Below are positions 47,790-59,467 of a stretch of 64,000 nt of DNA, piece after piece. Location: contig NC_067196.1 in assembly GCF_000699445.3 (NCBI RefSeq), positions 76,019,864-76,083,863 on the forward strand, given 5' to 3'. Numbering within the stretch: position 1 is the first letter of the stretch; every line of letters begins with the position of its first letter. The stretch is from Schistosoma haematobium (Eukaryota > Platyhelminthes > Trematoda > Strigeidida > Schistosomatidae). Below the pieces are notes generated by a model. That model ran no database searches. It saw only the letters and a program-made list of their open reading frames with translations, and was not told where the DNA came from. A program made the position numbers and the translations under genes.

Positions 47790-48150
47790 AAGATCATGAG
47801 TCAGTTGAAGCTAGGCCATCATGGAAAACCTGGAAGCATTGGAAGGCCGTTTAGTCCTATTGTGGGAATCCTCACTAGTGCGCATCCACGACCTCGCGAG
47901 ATTCCAACCCAGGACCTACTGGTTTCGCGCGCGAGTACATGACTACTAGACCACTGAGCTGGCATCCAATGGTGTTAATGTCTAACTTCAACTAATCCAC
48001 GAAACTGAGCAACACATCCACCATTGTCTTCAGTGAGTTACTATCGAAACGGTCGTCCAGTGCTTCCAGGTTTTCCATAGTGGTCTAGCTTCAACTGACT
48101 CATGATCTTAAACATTGAAATTACTATAATATCCACAAAACCTATCTAAT
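47790..48150 (-). repeat. SINE family A copy with an inverted partial copy attached
   Basis: 47,790-48,042 is a minus-strand copy with a B-box-like gggttggaatctc, a good tail and a broken hammerhead core. It joins, at about 48,042, to a plus-strand 3' fragment (gaaacggtcgtccagtgctt, ttccaggttttccatagtgg, tagcttcaactgactcatga). The segments 47,800-47,850 and 48,055-48,110 are therefore near-perfect inverted repeats. Confidence 0.75.
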
Positions 48151-49184
48151 TATTAATGTCAGTAATACGATAAAGAATAGGATATTTTCGAAATAGTTAA
48201 ATCTTTTATCTCGCTAGCCAACTTCCGGTTATATTTGAAAGAAACATTGGTCACTACTTCACATTTTGTGATGACGTTTATATATATTTTTTAAAAATTG
48301 TTTCCATCACAATGAGATATCAATTGGAGGATTATTCAAAACCAAAGAGAACTAGATGACTAAATGGAGTTGTGATTATAAATTGTTGCTGAGTTCAATT
48401 TGAAGAAGAAACATTCATTCAATGTTCCTTACTTCTTTAGTGGTTCTCTGGCAAAAAACCATTTATAATGAAAATTACTTTCAAAAATGATCAAACTAAT
48501 CATTAAACATTTCATTAGTTGATGTTAACTTGTTATTACCTAGTCGATTATAAAATAATACAAAAATAAGTAGTATGCATTGATAGATATCAGTGTACAA
48601 GAACGCTTTTTCTATACATCAAATAATAAAACAAGATTAGAATGACCCAACTATGGAACAACAATATCTAGATCATTAGTCCTTTTATTCGAATCAATAA
48701 CGTTGTCCTAGATTCGGGAAGGTGAAGTAGTTAGATACATACGTGGAGAGAGAGAGAGAGTAGGAGAGAGATTGAGGTCGAACTGACACGAATAAAAGAT
48801 ATTTTAGATTATATTTACAAAACACAGTGATAAACATATAAGTATTGCATATATTAGTAAGAATAGAAGTATACACTAAATACTTTCAAGTTAGATAATC
48901 ATAGTGTACTAGATAATGATAAATAATCAAGTTATTTATTAAACTCAAGTAGTTAAATAAAGTGATGTGATATCATTTAATTTTTACCTACATTAATGAT
49001 TTGTAAAGACTTTATTGTTAAACTCAACGGACTGATATCAGTTAATGGATCATGGAAAACTCGAAATCATTGAGCAAGTAATTCCACTCTACTTCTAAAA
49101 TCTCAGAACTACAGAGATTTAATGCCACACAAGTTAAAAGCCACAATTTGAGTAATGAAATTTATTTTCAGCTGTTACTTAAAT
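48151..49184. other. AT-rich stretch with (GA)n at 48,746-48,760
   Basis: A short GA run, no gene seen. Confidence 0.5.
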
Positions 49185-49515
49185 TGATGTGGGATAGATG
49201 GTATGTCGCTAGCAATAGAATCTAAGAGGCATGTTTCATCCTATTTGGGACTTGTCAGCTTGATGTACTGGCATTCCAGAGTTGAAATCTATCACAGGAT
49301 TCGAACCTTGTATCGTTTGCTCCAAATATCATAGCGTTATTCATTTACTTACTGGGTCCATATAGCCATACAATTTTGCAATGTGTATGAGATTTAATTC
49401 AATTTGAAATGGTTCGAATAATCCTATTGTTAATGTTTTGACCGAAATTTGACCAGTCTTGGTTGACGTAAGTCCATCCTATATAGACTGCCTCAATACT
49501 ACCATTATGATACGA
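49185..49515 (-). repeat. SINE family B copy and separate head piece
   Basis: 49,185-49,370 holds the hammerhead segment (CTGACAA, intact stem II GTCC...GGAT, intact GAAAC, CTC for GTC) and the tRNA-like part with gattcgaacc (49,299-49,308). 49,440-49,515 holds a decayed head block. Confidence 0.6.
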
Positions 49516-50230
49516 GTTAACAAAAATGCACATGTGCTAACCAAAACTGACCAAATATCAATCAAAATATCAACAACGGGATAATATAAACTATTTTAAA
49601 TCGATACTGAAATCTTTTGAAATAAAAATTAACATTGTTTGTTATGTAAACTTATCAATGTATAATACATACATTCTAAAAGGCCGCGTTTAGTGAAAAA
49701 TAACTAACCGTTAATCAAACCACCAATAAGTTACAATAGGTGTTACTGTGAAGAAATTAGTAATCTATAACTGTAAAACCTCACTTGTAATTAGTCAACT
49801 AAGGAAAACCGCATTCGAGCATATATGTGTAACATTGTTTGCAACTAAGCTCACATGCAGATGCAACAGAATATTGTGTTGTGATAGCCATTTTTTTCAT
49901 TTAGCAGTACGTTCACTTGTAGTAGGAAGCCGAATAGGATATCTCTTTATTTTATTATTTGTATCGTCTCGTTATTGATGCTAAGGTCAGCAGTTGATCA
50001 GTCACTTTTGGCATACATGTTCAGTGGACGAGACCAATTTATTATTCAATCCAAAACTACACAATGGTTTAGTAAAATGTGAAAATCATACATTAAGTGC
50101 ATTGTTTGCACATCTTTGAAGTTTTTTTTGCAAAGTTCATTGTTCATTCATTCTCGTTATTATCTTGATGGTTTTCAGTTTTCTACTCTCTCGTCTCTAC
50201 TTCGCTCTTCTCAGTCTTCTGCTTGCAGGC
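49516..50230. other. AT-rich stretch, no gene seen
   Basis: A GC-richer pyrimidine-rich patch at 50,185-50,230 and a family-B-like head remnant at 50,250-50,335 follow. No gene is supported. Confidence 0.35.
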
Positions 50231-50499
50231 ATTCCGATCGGTGCTACATACAACTTATATCAGTCAACATAAATAACACACACCACATATCCATTCTTTG
50301 CAGATTGTCTTGATATTGTCTTTAGGTCACAAGTTTTGATTACAGTCGAACAGTGACTAGCATTGTACTCATCAGCTAAATGACCATTTATATTCAGATA
50401 CTTTAGAATAAAAGAGAACATAAACAAATTAAATATACTACAGTAAACATACAAACAAATTTGTGTTCCTAGTAGTGAACTATAAACTCATTTTATTGG

Positions 50500-50975
50500 G
50501 ATCATAGACTGATTGAAGCTAGACGACCATTAAAACCCGAAAGATCTGGGCGGTCGTTTTCTAATAGTATTAGATCCATCAGAAGTGCATGTTCATGACC
50601 GCGCAATCAGGAATCACACCTAGGACCTTCAGACTCGCCAGTGACTAGCTTCTAGAGGAAATTTCCGGATATCTAGTGAAAAGCTGTGGCTAGTGGAACT
50701 GAAACGTGTTGCGTGTGAGATAGTTATCTACTGCAGGTAATGGGATGTGGTCGGGTAGTGCTGTGAATTACTTAAAATTGGACATGCACGCCACTGGATT
50801 CCGGCTTATTGTTATAGAATTTAGGCGCCCGTGAGAGATCGCAGATGCTCATTTCTGAGGAGTCCTCTGCTAGCACGAAATGGCCGTCCAGTGCTTCCAG
50901 GCTTTCAATGGTGATCCAACATTGATCGGTTCATGATCGTAATAAAAACTCAACTATCCCCACAACCCTACACTG
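50500..50975. repeat. two SINE family A copies, head to head
   Basis: The left copy (about 50,500-50,640, minus) keeps the tail, a ruined hammerhead and part of the tRNA-like region. The right copy (50,650-50,975, plus) is full length: head (tctagaggaaatttccgg), gagatagttatctactgcag, a mutated A/B-box region, and a hammerhead segment at 50,847-50,894 with CTGAGGA, GAAA and GTC all intact but stem I weak and one stem II mismatch. The tail ends ccacaaccctacactgatat. Confidence 0.7.
50847..50894 (+). ncRNA. hammerhead ribozyme motif with intact core, weak stem I
   Basis: Core CTGAGGA (50,854-50,860), stem II GTCC with GCAC (one mispair), GAAA (50,877-50,880), and GTC before cagtgc are all present. 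The 5' side of stem I (gctcattt) pairs poorly with cagtgc, so folding is doubtful. Of all family A copies here this one has the best core. Confidence 0.5.
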
Positions 50976-51134
50976 ATATGCACTAAATGTTTGAAATCTA
51001 AGTGAATAACTTCAGCCAATAAGTTAAGCTTGTAGACAAAATGTTAGACGTGAAAATTATCATATTTAATATATTTTTTACTACTCAGAATAAATGTCAT
51101 TAACAAATTTATATTCTTAGAACTTTCATTTCAG

Positions 51135-51174
51135 ATTGATCTTGTCAACGTGATGGTTGGAAGGGATAAAGAGC
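51135..51174 (+). CDS. candidate exon; KOW-like segment
   Basis: An acceptor (aactttcatttcag at 51,134) is followed by 40 bp ending at a donor-like gtaaaa. In the acceptor-adjacent frame it reads IDLVNVMVGRDKE, and if read through, the frame stays open to about 51,224. The pattern D-x-V-x-V-x-x-G-x-D-K resembles the start of a KOW motif as in ribosomal proteins L24/L26. In true KOW motifs G-K normally follows D-K; here E-R-K follows, so the match is imperfect. The SR2 fragment at 51,195 begins just downstream. Neighbour exons were not found. Chance is possible. Confidence 0.2.
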
Positions 51175-51194
51175 GTAAAATAAAGTCATACAAA

Positions 51195-51858
51195 TTAATA
51201 GATATTCATTATTTTCATGTCTGATTCCAATTCCCGACGTAGTGTGTTCTTCGGCCTTCCTATTTTCCACTTCCCTTCAGGATTCCAAGTTAGTGCTTGT
51301 CTCGTCATGAAGTTTGGTGATTTCCTTAATGTATGTCCTATCCACTTCCAACGTCTTTTCCTAATTTCCCCTTCAGCTGAAAACTGGGTTGTTCTCTCCT
51401 GCAGTAGGTTGTCGCTGATGATATCCGCCCAACGGATATAGAGTATCTCGCGTAGGCCACTGTTTATAAATACTTGTACCTTCCTGATGATGGTTATAGT
51501 AATTCTCCAGGTTTCAGCTCCACACAGTAGAAATATCTCGACGTTCGTATTGAAGATTCTGAATTTGATATTGACTTGCAGACTGCTTTTTGAGTCCCAT
51601 ATCTTCTTCAGTTGTAGAAATCCTGCCCTTAACTTGTCAATCCTTGCCTTCACGTCTGCGTCATGTCCTCCTTGTTCATCGATGACGATTCCTAGATACG
51701 TGAAAGATTCCACATCTTCCGAAGCTTATCCATCAAGTTTGATTGGGTTGGTATTCTCCGTGTTGTGTTTGACGATCTTGCTTTTTCCTTTGCGTATGTT
51801 GATACTCACTGATAAAGAGGATTCTGCTACACTAGTTGTCTTCATCTGCATTTGTTCG
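51195..51858 (-). pseudogene. SR2-type reverse-transcriptase C-terminal region
   Basis: One frame runs through the fragment with a single TAA (51,726-51,728, minus) in the stretch [19 protein letters not shown]. After it 172 codons are open: [71 protein letters not shown] and [11 protein letters not shown]. This is the region after the catalytic palm. It is better preserved than the subfamily 2 copies and differs from the copy at 59,880. Confidence 0.85.
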
Positions 51859-51865
51859 TGTGTAT
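51195..51865 (-). mobile_element. SR2-type LINE fragment, truncated at both ends
   Basis: On the minus strand it starts EQMQMKTTSVAESS and ends in [12 protein letters not shown] without the last part of the frame or the TAAG tail. Loss of both ends suggests later deletion rather than simple 5' truncation. Confidence 0.8.
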
Positions 51866-52319
51866 ATAAAGTTTTTTAAACTGAAATTAACGATTGTTCA
51901 CATTTATCCGTAAAGGTTTATCAATTTTCTTGCTCCTATGAATTTCTTCTTAAGTTGTTGGATATATTTGATACATGGGCTATGTAATCATTGAATCTTA
52001 TTTTTAAAAAGGATCAGAGGAAGAACTAAAACAAATTCAAAGCCGGAAAATTTACAGCAGTAAACGGACGCTTGATAAAACTAAGTTTCAGAAAGTCTAG
52101 ATTTATTGCTGTGTATCGTGTCTGATACGTGAAATGCTCGCAGAATTTGGTTTGTGAGGTTGAAAATATTTAACAAGAAGTCTTGTTCAACAATAGATTT
52201 GTGCTGACTTCTACCGATCAGGGCAGTGTACATGAAATTTCTAAAGAAGTAATGCTATGCGATACAGTTGACATATTCTGATTCCAGTTGGAAAATGACT
52301 GTAATATAAAGTGCCAAGG

Positions 52320-52700
52320 TAATTAGACTTGTGGTCTGTGGAACTATGATGATAAATATTGGTACAAGGAGGCACTGGATATACCTGCGCCACACTTTAT
52401 CATTCGATTTCTGTGACGTTTGGGATACTGTCCTGGCACCCAAACCGAAGCAGGTGGTTCTCTTACAGGCCACTTCTCGAGCCTTTGACCTACAGGTCTA
52501 ATCCACAAGGCAGTGGGAGCAACATAGGGAGATACAGTCCCAAGGTAGCCGGTGACCAACATTAGGTTCGTACGTCATCTGTCTCCTCAGGACCTTAGAG
52601 CTCATGTACACCACTGGTTTCGAATGAGGGTTTTCCACCTCCCCTTGATGGGTCCTCCATATCCATCAACCCGGTTAAAGCTTAAGACATCCTTTCAATT
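52320..52700 (-). repeat. GC-richer unidentified block
   Basis: The highest-GC block in this part of the window, with sharp contrast to both flanks. A 72-codon minus-strand frame (52,344-52,562, with RPVGQRLEKWPVREPPASVW) and a plus-strand frame overlap, as expected for a GC-rich stretch with few stops. I suspect an untranslated or terminal part of a retroelement, but no other copy is present in the window. Confidence 0.35.
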
Positions 52701-53385
52701 TCGTAAGCAACACGCTTTTGGAGCAACATCAGTTGTGTATACCTTTGCTCATGTAACAAACAAGCTCACTTGTCTTGCAAATCAAGTTTATTCTGGAGTA
52801 AATTGAAAGAATTAATGAAGGATGTCCATACCAAAAATGTAGTTTCATTCCATGAAGTTGTTGACTGTTAATTGAAGGTATACATAGGTTCCCGTCTCAA
52901 AATCATACATTTTGATCCTTGTTTTTATAAATTAGTTATTAATTTGTTATAGCTAAAATCATTTACTAAGAATATATATATGAGTTTATTTTTGTTACGA
53001 AACTAAACTTGAGGAATTTGGAATTTTACACATATAAACTAATTAAGTAAACCGGTTAACAAACATTTACATTTGCCTGAATAGAAACTATGAGAAAATC
53101 TTTCTTATCAATTTAGTAGGTTCTGTAACACATTTGTAATAATAATCAATAATGATAATGTGCCTATTAAATAAACAAAATTGTAAATTATATATTAATT
53201 GCGACAACATTTGATGTTAATTCCATTATGTAAGACTAATGGACTAAAATTGATGAGTTATTGAATTTAAATTAAATGGGATAACTGTATCGTATCCCTC
53301 ATAACACTTGAAGCTCTAAGATTAAATCGTATTTGTTTACTGTTAACTAGTCTCATAATAGCACAAAACAGTTGTTTAATACAAT
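52701..53385. other. AT-rich stretch, no gene seen
   Basis: No feature recognised. Confidence 0.45.
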
Positions 53386-53690
53386 CTTACTTACTCGTAA
53401 AGGAGCATAGACCATCCACCAGCATTATCCATCCAACACTTTATTGAGAAATTCTGTCCATTTGTTTCCACTTGCTATTCATTAGTTTCATGTCTGCCTA
53501 CGTTTGCCAACACAATGTGTTCCTTGGTCTTCCTCCTTTCCGTTACCTTCAGGATTCCAAGTTGGGGATTGTCTCGTGATACAGTTTGATCATTTCCATA
53601 ATGTGTGATCTATCCACCTCCAACGTCTTTTCCTAATTTTCTCTACAAATGGAAGCTAATTTGTTCTCTCCCACAGTAGGCTGTTTTTGA
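53386..53690 (-). mobile_element. SR2-type LINE 3' fragment
   Basis: On the minus strand it holds the GRPRNTLC...KQMD...GWMLVDGLCSFT-like end of the frame and the tail (plus-strand ttacttact at 53,387-53,395). It is 5'-truncated near 53,690, where sequence resembling the reversed SINE family A tail (gagatcatgaata) follows. Confidence 0.75.
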
Positions 53691-53699
53691 CCGAGATCA

Positions 53700-54117
53700 T
53701 GAATACTTCGAGGTTTTCAATAATAGTATAACATCGAGTCATTTAGAGAAATTAAAATTTTGACCCAGAATTTAACAAGTAAACATGTAACAACCTTAAT
53801 CAGTATAAGAATATCCATAAAAATTTCAACATATATTAGTCACTCTTGTTCATGAGAAAAGTGTAAAGATAATTTGACTGTAAATCAATAGTAAATTAAA
53901 GAAACTCGTATCGAAGAGACAGTTTGTTTCCACTATTGTTTTTTTACCCAGGAAAAAGCACTCTGAAAATGTCTGGCAACTAAAGATACGAAATATTATT
54001 GTACATTTAATTTTTAATAAAAAAATATGAAAAGAATTTCTTCCTTATGCTTTGATTCAATATTCAATTATTTAACATGAACTGAATTCATTCAACTTAT
54101 AACTGAAAATACTACGT
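53700..54117. other. AT-rich stretch
   Basis: Possible SINE A tail at 53,695-53,770, then nothing recognised. Confidence 0.35.
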
Positions 54118-54332
54118 TAATATATTGATCAGTCAGTCAGTCAGTAACAACGTAGAACTTCGTACATACGTACATGCATCAGTTCGACTTGCCATACCAC
54201 ATTAGCACAGAGATGCAGTTGTCGATTCAAATCCCATAGTGGTAGAGGTAGTAAGAGTTTAAGCAGTAATCGGAAAGATTATGGTTTGAAGATATTATTC
54301 AAGGAGTATAATCCAGTACATTAATATGTTGA
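54118..54332 (-). mobile_element. short LINE 3' end insertion with 12-bp TSD
   Basis: About 190 bp match the reversed 3' untranslated part of the element at 11,290-11,450 (shared blocks ggattatactc, cgattactgctt, tcgacaactgcatctctgtg). The tail is (CTGA)n, seen as tcagtcagtcagtcag at 54,128-54,143. ttaatatattga (54,118-54,129) and ttaatatgttga (54,321-54,332) flank it and differ by one base, so they are a likely target-site duplication. Confidence 0.75.
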
Positions 54333-55330
54333 ATAATAACTAAAAGATTTAAACAATGTATAATCATAAAAACAATCTGTATTTTAAATTGATTACTTTA
54401 GTTAGTTTCAAATAATGCTTAAGATAAACTATCTGGATGCATTAGATATTGAAATGCTTATTTTCTTAAGTTGTATATTTGTTTTTAAGCTTGGGTATCA
54501 AGATAAGTGTCACATACAGAACAATCAAACTGGCTTTAGTTATTTATCAAACCTTATGTTTATGTACTTAGTTTCGGGCTATACTGTTTGGATTCAGCTT
54601 AGTGAAACTAATCGCCTACCTAAACAGTAGTATTTTTTAAAGTAGACTTTAGACTAGCAACCTTCCTGTTAAAAATCTAATCATTCATTCAGTGAACAAT
54701 CATGCACACATTATGGTTAGGATGATATAGAAAAGATAGAATTTCCAAAATACAATGTAGGATATTTAAAAGACAAAAAATGATCATAAAAGTTAAACTT
54801 CAAAAGAATTCAAGACGTTTTAAACATAAAACTGTCAATATATGTGACAGGAAAATTAAAACAAGGTTCTTATTTCTGTCACTTATAAGCTATAACTAAA
54901 AAATTTCCAAGATATTTAGTTGTACAACCTTAATGAATATATTTAAAGAGTTGGGACAAATTAACTGATATCGGTCCAGTAAAATATTTCGTTGGGTTGA
55001 TTATAAACTCATATTTATACACCTCCCTCCATTTAATTCCAAATACAATAAATGATGATCAATGTTATAACTGTTGATATGAAGTAGGATACGTAACACA
55101 CCTTCGAATAGCAAAGACAAATGTGTGAGGATGACATTTATTACCTAAAACAATGATCATTGAATCAAAGTATACAATCCATTATCTCAACATGAAATTC
55201 ATATTTTTGCCACTTTTTGAAAAATCTTAAGTAACTTATATTATTCTTAAATAGAAAGTGTCCATTTTCATAGGCGGATTGTAGAATAGTACATAACGAA
55301 ATTCGTTCGTCAGTTGTATTCAGTGTAGTA
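54333..55330. other. AT-rich stretch, no gene seen
   Basis: The 71-codon frame at 54,415-54,630 has no supporting features. Confidence 0.4.

Positions 55331-55380
<50 letters not shown>
55331..55380. repeat. (TA)n inside a 50-bp perfect palindrome
   Basis: tctga, then a 42-bp AT run, then its exact reverse complement. The pairing resumes after a 6-base gap with gtagta (55,325-55,330) and tactac (55,387-55,392), so a cruciform or hairpin is possible. Confidence 0.9.
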
Positions 55381-57079
55381 ACAAGGTACTACATCACCTC
55401 AGGACATGAAGATGAAGTTAGCAAATCAATTACTAGAGGAATCGGAACAATAAGGTATCAATGTATAGTAGGACCAAAAATAGAAAATATGGCTTGAAAA
55501 ACAGGAATGAAATAAAAGAATAAAAATTAAGAAATAATATTTAGATTCAACGCTTAGGAAAATATAAAAGACGAATTCACCCACTTCATCGTGACGTTTT
55601 GAACCATGTCACATAACATCGCTAGTCGTTGATTATGACGAACGCGCCGACGTCAATCAGTTGGTCTGCAATTATTAAAACAGCCTAGATACATGATTAA
55701 TAATGAGTCGTTACAGATCATTTGTCTTTACATTAGAGATAACTTCATTTGAAATGTGATTTACTAGTTTTCACAATACAAAGAAAGATTCGGTTCACTA
55801 AAATTAAATTAAAAATCTAGGCTTATAATCACATCTAAGCATGTCTTCCATTGAAATATAAACCACACCTATTTTGTATCGGTTATTTATACTAAACAAG
55901 TGTTGAGATTATAATGACTAGTGACTAGTTGAATAATATCTATGCTATTGACTCATAATAATATGATCCTGTCAACATCTAATAAAGGAGTATATTCATT
56001 CTTAGTACATTTTTATGGGTCATATAGTCATTAGTTAAAATCAACCTGAAGTTTTTAAATAAAACCAATGTCCTAACAAATCTAAATAATATTGGATTTT
56101 GTATAAATCTCAAGTGAAAATGATTTCTAAATATCATAGATAACAAGAATAATTAAATCTCTTCATGAAGAAAACGACAACTTCAGTTATAAGAAAAAAA
56201 TTAACCATCCTGTCATCTTGACTTCATTTATCATGCAACGAGATTACTTGAATTACGATCGTATTTGTTGATTTTAGTACACAGATTTCTCTATCAGCTA
56301 ATAATCACTAACCAATAGACATTAACAGATGTTAAACAACAAGTTACTTTCTTTCCAATACTAATATTAACTATGTTGACTCTGAAGACAAGCTGAATCG
56401 ACTGTGTAAGATGATTAATAAAGATTAGATTTCATTTCATTTTTGATCCCACATCAGTAATCAAGATGTTTATTTATCACAGACCAATCAGTAAGTAATG
56501 TTTTCTAAAGAGAATCTAAGGAATTGGATTATCTACACTATTGTACAGTTGTTAAAATCAAAATAGATGGAAAGATAATCATAACTCTAGCCTAATGCTT
56601 AAATGTAGAATATCTAAATCAACAAATAGTACACTTACACATATATCAGCAATGTAAAACAAACAGTTGTTAGTAATTTGATGAATGAAATAAAGATTTT
56701 AACATTTGTTATCTTTTCTCAAATAACTGTTGTACTTCTGAATCTTTTTCGTTTCAAGTAATGACAACTTGTACAAATAAGAAGATAAACATACTGGGCA
56801 ACAACATACGAGAAAATTAGTTTTAAAACAACTGAATGAGAATAAAGAGATTTAACTTAATATCTAATTATTGATATTTAGATATCTTTGAAAAAAAACC
56901 TGAATGATGATTCCGAGCTGTTCCTATGTTAACTCTAACTATATTGTAATATACATGTTGAGTCATATCAGGATAAATTGTGTAGCAGTGAAGTTGAGTA
57001 AATCAAATTTTAATCTACATATCTATACTTTGATACATTCAATTAATGTAAAACGTGATTGTAAATAATAATTTCTAAG
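55381..57079. other. AT-rich stretch; GC-richer island at 55,570-55,680
   Basis: The island contains gacgaacgcgccgacgtcaa and has no open frame. It may be a repeat piece. The rest shows nothing. Confidence 0.35.
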
Positions 57080-57240
57080 CAAAGATGGATTATGGTTAGA
57101 ATTAGAATCCAGGAAGAGCTTTGGGAATCGTCAACTTGATGTACTTATATTTCGGAGTTGATCTCCAGTCTGAGACTCGAACACAGTAGCGTTCGCTCCA
57201 AATACCATCAAGTTATCCACTTAGCTACTGAATTATTATT
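57080..57240 (-). repeat. SINE family B copy, decayed
   Basis: aagcaaagatggattatggt starts it. The hammerhead region is shortened by a deletion that removes the GAAA part. The tRNA-like part with gactcgaacacag lies to the right. Confidence 0.6.
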
Positions 57241-57334
57241 ATTAGCTTTATTCAATATTATATTTTTAATGCAATATAGAATTCTCAGCTCAAACTATTT
57301 CAACAAGTCTCCGTTTCTTACTTCTTCATCAATC

Positions 57335-57509
57335 CTGACAAGAAATATTGAGTGATCTCCAGTTAGAAGTTAGCAGTTCAGTCATCAATCGACATCTAAA
57401 TAATGTACATTCTTCTCGCTGCAAATTGCCAGCAATCACAATATCTCTAACTGGGTCTTTTGTAACGTGTACAACGAAAGGTTGTACAGTTTTCAGAAAT
57501 GCACCTGAA
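57335..57509 (-). other. candidate coding segment or unidentified repeat
   Basis: On the minus strand, after an acceptor-like cctattcag at 57,510, a frame is open: GAFLKTVQPFVVHVTKDPVR, DIVIAGNLQREECTLFR and onward to 57,335. The frame is open further upstream to 57,613 (94 codons in all). Composition is less AT-biased than the flanks. The plus strand also has an open frame over much of this, so the coding case is weak. No domain is recognised. Confidence 0.3.
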
Positions 57510-57613
57510 TAGGTTATGCGATGAACGGCCATAATGGTGTATGAAAACAAGCAGAATTCGATAACATGTTGAAATATCAAGATGTTCAAGCAGGCCACCA
57601 TTGTCTTGAGCAA

Positions 57614-58243
57614 TATGGTGAATTTTAATTTATATGTTTTGGTTATTTAAATAACTACTTTTATCCAAATAGTGACTAATTTAGTCTAAGATTTATAAAT
57701 TCAACCAATTCATTCCTACTCTATATACTTCGACTTGCCTGGAGAAATCAATAAACTTCGATCTCTTCAACAGTCTTATCTCTTAATTCACAGGACATTT
57801 CATTAGATTTCGAACTAGAGTAAACTACTGTTATTATCATTATGATAAAATCAATTAAAACATAAATGATGAATTGGTCAATTTACATCATTCTAGGTAT
57901 TCATATTACTGAACTGAATACAAACAATTATTGTGTTTTGTTCGTAAACATTTCATTGAATGATGAATTACTCACAATATAATTGAATGATTACAGCCTT
58001 ACTTTACAATCTGATTGAGCACATGTTTAAAAATAAAATGAATGTAATAAGAACATCTAAATACCTGCTGTTACACCAATTAATCATTTTAATATATTTC
58101 GATTTCTTACCTACAAATAGACAACTTAGTAAGAAAAAACAGGGAGTATTTAATACACTTCAGTCAATAAGGTAATAAGTGGATACAGTTACATAAATTA
58201 TAAAATATAAAAACTTCCGTCTACAAAGAGGTTTACAGCAAGA
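57614..58243. other. AT-rich stretch, no gene seen
   Basis: No feature recognised. Confidence 0.4.
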
Positions 58244-58820
58244 CTTCTGCGGATGAATGTCTACCCGGTGGTGTACTGAAAAATAGTTACATTATTAAGT
58301 AGTACTTAACAAGTAACCAAGATAACACAAACCGAACAGACATTCCCTTCAGATGCTGCTTTTATTTAGAACTATACACAGAATAAATATAAGTATTTGA
58401 AACTTACGGCAAAAATTATCAATGTAAAGTTTACCGTCATTTAGAATAGTCTTCAGAAAAAAACTTGCTTATATATCAACTTATAAGTGTCTGCTCATTC
58501 GCCATTCAATGACCTTAAAATAAAACGTTTAAATACACATATGTACACATACAGCTATAAGCGTGGGCGCAAGCTTGGTTAATGCGCTAACAGTAATAGC
58601 TAGGCAACGATAGAGAGACAACTACATTAGCACCGATACAAATAGAATCGCCAAACAAGTTAGCTAGTTGTACAGTTAGATGAACGGACAGACAATTATG
58701 AATGGCCTTAAAATAACACATAACATAATGTGCGTATATTTATGTACATATATGTAAAGTCGACATCGCAGTGGCGAGAACATCTCATTACCGATTTAAG
58801 GTCAAGGTGCAATGAAACAA
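58244..58820. repeat. unidentified dispersed element candidate
   Basis: It begins with the motif shared with 14,744-14,769. Within it an imperfect direct repeat, caatgaccttaaaataa (58,507-) and gaatggccttaaaataa (58,699-), is each time followed by ATG/TACA-rich sequence. Composition is more balanced than the flanks. It has no open frame. It could be an LTR or a non-autonomous element. Confidence 0.3.
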
Positions 58821-59467
58821 AATAGAAATTGTCCTCAAAAGCTATTCAATCATAATAATTTAAAAACATATGTGTACAAGTCAATTCACTGTAAATTAAG
58901 GATAATTTTCCGTCCTGCTGGGTATACTTAAATAACAACTGACCTGATAAGGTCATGCTTCAGTGGGCAGAAAAAACTCAAGTTTTCTGGGGAAGCAAAT
59001 GAAGAATAAGGCAATTAGAAATGAAGTTATTATAGCTGGAGAAGGACAAATATTATTAATTACATACTTTACTAGTTATTCTTTAAGGGGTTTCAACATT
59101 AGTATTTAACCCATTATAATGTTTATTTGTAATGATCTCTAGAAAACTCAAATCTGATTCATTTCAGTTATATAGCTTATAATACCAAGCTGATGCTATG
59201 CACATTGTTCGTAATTGGTATCAGAGACCAAAAAAAGAAAACCGAAACTAATGTGTCATATTAAAATGTGATAAATAACTTCAGAAAGTCAAACACTTAA
59301 AGTTTAAAGTTAACCACGTAATTATTCCGCTAATCAATATACGAAATGTTTCTTCTAGGTTGGTTTTCACTGATGAAATTGTTGTTCAATTCGTTCAAAC
59401 AAATCCATATAGGAAACATTTTTTAAACATTCATGATCACAGAAGATAATTCTAAATTAAACCGTAC
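58821..59467. other. AT-rich stretch, no gene seen
   Basis: No feature recognised. Confidence 0.4.
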
